NCBI GenBank assembly: GCA_964645835.1
Contig: CAZYDG010000043.1
Coordinates: 1-64,000, forward strand
Direction of reading: 5' to 3'
Length of the DNA: 64,000 bases
Source of the DNA: CAZBME01 sp964645835
GTDB taxonomy: Bacteria; Desulfobacterota; Syntrophia; Syntrophales; UBA8958
Every line of letters starts with the position of its first letter. Within the stretch, counting starts at the first letter, position 1. A program made the position numbers and the translations under genes. Below the pieces are notes generated by a model. That model saw nothing but the letters and a program-made list of their open reading frames with translations, made no database searches and was not told the origin of the DNA. Positions 62,122 to 64,000 of this stretch are shown here, piece by piece.

Positions 62122-62966
62122 CTTCCAGAAAACTGGAAGAGTATCTGTTTAAATGCCTCATGGCTACGGCACTTTTTTTAGTCCTGTCGAGTCTGGTGGG
62201 AATTGTCGTCGTCGTAGCCGTCAAAGGCTTTTCCGCCATAAATCTGTCCATGATCCTTGAGACACCCCAGGGCGGTTACTATCTCGGCAAGGAGGGGGGC
62301 ATTGCCAATGCCATCGTAGGTTCCCTTTACCTTGTAGCCGGATCGATCGTGATGGCCATGATGATCAGCCTTCCCGTCGCCCTGGCCCTGCAAAAGGACT
62401 ATACGTCCAAACGCCTTGCCGATGTGACACGCCTGACGCTGGATATCCTCTGGGGCACACCCTCCATCGTTTACGGTATCTTTGGCTTTGTCGTGATGGT
62501 CTACTTCGGATTGCGGGCATCCCTTCTTGGCGGAATGATCGTCCTGACTCTTCTAATAATCCCCATCATGATCAGGGCCATGGATGAGGCCATCCGCATG
62601 GTTCCGTTCGAACTTAAAGAGATCTCTTACGGCCTTGGGGCGACAAAGATCGAAACGACGCTGACCGTGGTTCTCAGACAGGCTTTTCCCGGGATATGCA
62701 CGGCCATCATCCTGGCCTTCGGTCGCGGGATCGGAGATGCCGCCTCGATCCTTTTCACCGCAGGATATACGGATGAAATTCCCACCTCTTTGCTGGATCC
62801 AGTAGCATCGCTCCCGCTTGCCGTTTTCTTTCAGGCCGGGACCGCCGTGCCGGAAGTCCAGGAACGGGCCTATGCGGCGGCCCTGATCCTGATTTTGATC
62901 ATTCTGGCTGTCAACATCCTCTCCCGGCTTCTCGGGTGGCGTTTTTCGAGGCATATCGTTAGGTAG
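62109..62966 (+). CDS. PstA-like ABC transporter permease
   Basis: A 285-residue inner-membrane protein with six helices. Conserved parts: ILETPQGGYYLGKEGGIANA, IVGSLYLVAGSIVMAMMISL, LWGTPSIVYGIFGFVVM and the EAA loop EISYGLGATKIETTLTVVLR, then FGRGIGDAASILFTAGYTDE and VASLPLAVFFQAG. It pairs with the PstC-like product. Start ATG 62109 overlaps the pstC end. Length and motifs are those of PstA, but the solute is not proven to be phosphate. Confidence 0.85.
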   Translation: MGRMTSRKLEEYLFKCLMATALFLVLSSLVGIVVVVAVKGFSAINLSMILETPQGGYYLGKEGGIANAIVGSLYLVAGSIVMAMMISLPVALALQKDYTSKRLADVTRLTLDILWGTPSIVYGIFGFVVMVYFGLRASLLGGMIVLTLLIIPIMIRAMDEAIRMVPFELKEISYGLGATKIETTLTVVLRQAFPGICTAIILAFGRGIGDAASILFTAGYTDEIPTSLLDPVASLPLAVFFQAGTAVPEVQERAYAAALILILIILAVNILSRLLGWRFSRHIVR

Positions 62967-62975
62967 CCACCGCTT

Positions 62976-63818
62976 ATGTCGAACATCCATTTAAAGCAAT
63001 TGACTGTTTCCTACGGAAGTCATCAGGTGATCCGGGATATTACCCTGGATTTGCCCGAACGGCGCATCATCGCCATTATCGGCCCGTCCGGGTGCGGAAA
63101 GACAACACTTCTGAAGAGCATCAACCGCCTCCTTGATCTCAACGAGGATGTCCGTGTGGAAGGTGATATCTGCATCGACGGGATGAGCATTTACAGCAAC
63201 GGTACAGATGTTATCGACTTGCGAAAGAAGGTCGGCTTTTTGTCCCAAAGGCCTTATCCCCTGCCCATGTCCATCTACGACAATGTTGCCTTTGGCCCCA
63301 GGATTCATAAACTCGATGTCGACTGTACTCTTCGGCGGCTATCGGAACATGAAACATTCCATCATACCTTTGACGAATGCCTGGCGGGAAAATCGCCGGA
63401 TCGAAGAAAGGGGAAAGGCATGGCCCTCCTTGTCGAATACTATCTTCGCCTGGCGGGGCTCTGGGGGGAGGTTAAGGATAGGCTTCACGCGCCGGCATCA
63501 AAACTCTCCATTGGGCAACAGCAGCGCCTGGCCCTGGCGAGGGTTCTAGCCATCGAGCCCGAGGTGATCCTCGCCGACGAGCCGACATCGGCCCTCGATC
63601 CCATTTCGGCCAAACTTGTCGAAGCACGGTTCAAACTCCTGAAACAGGATTATACCATTATTGTGGTGACCCATATCCTTCGCCAGGCGCGCCGCCTTGC
63701 AGATTATATCGTTTTCCTGTACATGGGGGATCTGGTGGAGCACGGACCGTCGGAACAGTTCTTCGGCGATCCGCAAGATGAAAAAACCCGCGCCTATATT
63801 AGCGGAGAAATAAGCTGA
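62976..63818 (+). CDS. PstB-like ABC transporter ATPase
   Basis: A 280-residue ATPase. Walker A is IIGPSGCGKTTLLKSINRL, the Q-loop VGFLSQRPYPLPMSIYDNVA, the signature LSIGQQQRLALARVLA (Ile in place of the usual Gly), Walker B VILADEPTSALDP and the switch His in VTHILRQARRL. A region at about 115-150 (HETFHHTFDECLAGKSPDRR) is longer and less conserved than in typical PstB. The gene is 9 bases after pstA and is followed after 1 base by cysD, so importer and cysD are likely one operon. Confidence 0.85.
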   Translation: MSNIHLKQLTVSYGSHQVIRDITLDLPERRIIAIIGPSGCGKTTLLKSINRLLDLNEDVRVEGDICIDGMSIYSNGTDVIDLRKKVGFLSQRPYPLPMSIYDNVAFGPRIHKLDVDCTLRRLSEHETFHHTFDECLAGKSPDRRKGKGMALLVEYYLRLAGLWGEVKDRLHAPASKLSIGQQQRLALARVLAIEPEVILADEPTSALDPISAKLVEARFKLLKQDYTIIVVTHILRQARRLADYIVFLYMGDLVEHGPSEQFFGDPQDEKTRAYISGEIS

Positions 63819-63819
63819 C

Positions 63820-64000
63820 ATGAGTTCTTTTTCCATATCGTTTTTGAGACAACTCGAATCGGAATCCATTCACATCATGCGGGAAGTGGCGGGAGAGTTT
63901 AAGAATCCCGTCATGCTCTATTCCGTAGGCAAGGATTCCAGCGTCATGGTGCGTCTTGCCCAGAAGGCCTTCTATCCGGGGAAATTTCCTTTTCCCCTCA
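63820..64000 (+). CDS. cysD: Sulfate adenylyltransferase subunit 2 (partial, cut by window end)
   Basis: The first 60 residues read SFLRQLESESIHIMREVAGE, FKNPVMLYSVGKDSSVMVRL and AQKAFYPGKFPFPL. The SxGKDS P-loop (PP-loop ATP pyrophosphatase type) and the EAESIHIxREV start are diagnostic of CysD, which with CysN makes adenylyl sulfate from sulfate and ATP. The ATG lies 1 base after the ATPase stop (TGACATG). The rest of the gene lies outside the window. Confidence 0.92.
   Translation, partial: MSSFSISFLRQLESESIHIMREVAGEFKNPVMLYSVGKDSSVMVRLAQKAFYPGKFPFPL

Overview
The window looks like chromosomal DNA of a syntrophic or anaerobic Desulfobacterota (the former Deltaproteobacteria), most like the Syntrophus/Smithella group. 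The main evidence is an AMP-forming acetyl-CoA synthetase followed by etfB, etfA and a membrane Fe-S oxidoreductase of the EtfAB:quinone oxidoreductase type, which is a hallmark of syntrophic beta-oxidisers. Supporting evidence is the long HflX form, the family-typical dispersed repeats and a large O-antigen region next to a Gsp-type secretion operon. The genus is an inference; there is no rRNA or tRNA gene in the window.

Layout. 1-2.4 kb: an AT-rich graveyard of Rhs-type toxin tail fragments, transposase scraps (IS1634-like and IS3-like) and small lipoproteins. 2.5-6.2 kb (minus): two tandem TMTC-like membrane glycosyltransferase/TPR genes. 6.2-9.9 kb (minus): hflX with no normal start codon, an FmdB-type zinc ribbon and an outer-membrane beta-barrel protein. 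10.8-17 kb (plus): acs, etfB, etfA and the Fe-S oxidoreductase, separated by strong hairpin terminators. 17-20 kb: an acyl-CoA ligase lacking its C-terminal lysine motif, a thioredoxin-fold periplasmic protein and folD.

20-48 kb is a cell-surface polysaccharide region. The minus-strand part (20.0-27.0 kb) holds a carbamoyltransferase, an SGNH hydrolase, DUF5989, SxtJ, a GT-D-like protein, a CgeB-like glycosyltransferase and a membrane acyltransferase. Next come a divergent SGNH gene, two glycosyltransferases and an O-antigen ligase/polymerase. The plus-strand part (31.9-48.2 kb) begins with rfbG-rfbH-rfbF plus an epimerase and a reductase, a CDP-3,6-dideoxyhexose pathway, followed by three GT2 enzymes. 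A segment bounded by two inverted copies of a MITE-like repeat then carries an EPS-type MarR regulator, an aminotransferase, a sugar C-methyltransferase, an epimerase with a G10 tract and a Wzx flippase. More GT2 genes and a serine-acetyltransferase-like gene follow.

48.6-56.8 kb is a compact type II secretion operon (gspG-E-F-H-I-J-K-L-M-C, no gspD here). It ends in an in-frame chimera between a lytic-transglycosylase N-terminus and an O-acyltransferase. The last part has an RmlA-type thymidylyltransferase, a GT2 gene frameshifted in an A7 tract, and a Pst-like ABC importer whose pstC carries an in-frame TGA. This importer leads into cysD, which is cut by the window end.

The most notable observations are the non-standard hflX start, the chimera after the T2SS operon, the interrupted GT2 and pstC genes, the G10 tract, the inverted MITE pair, a 17-bp motif shared by the leaders of the polysaccharide segment and the T2SS operon, and the carbamoyltransferase/SxtJ/DUF5989/SGNH/GT-D module.
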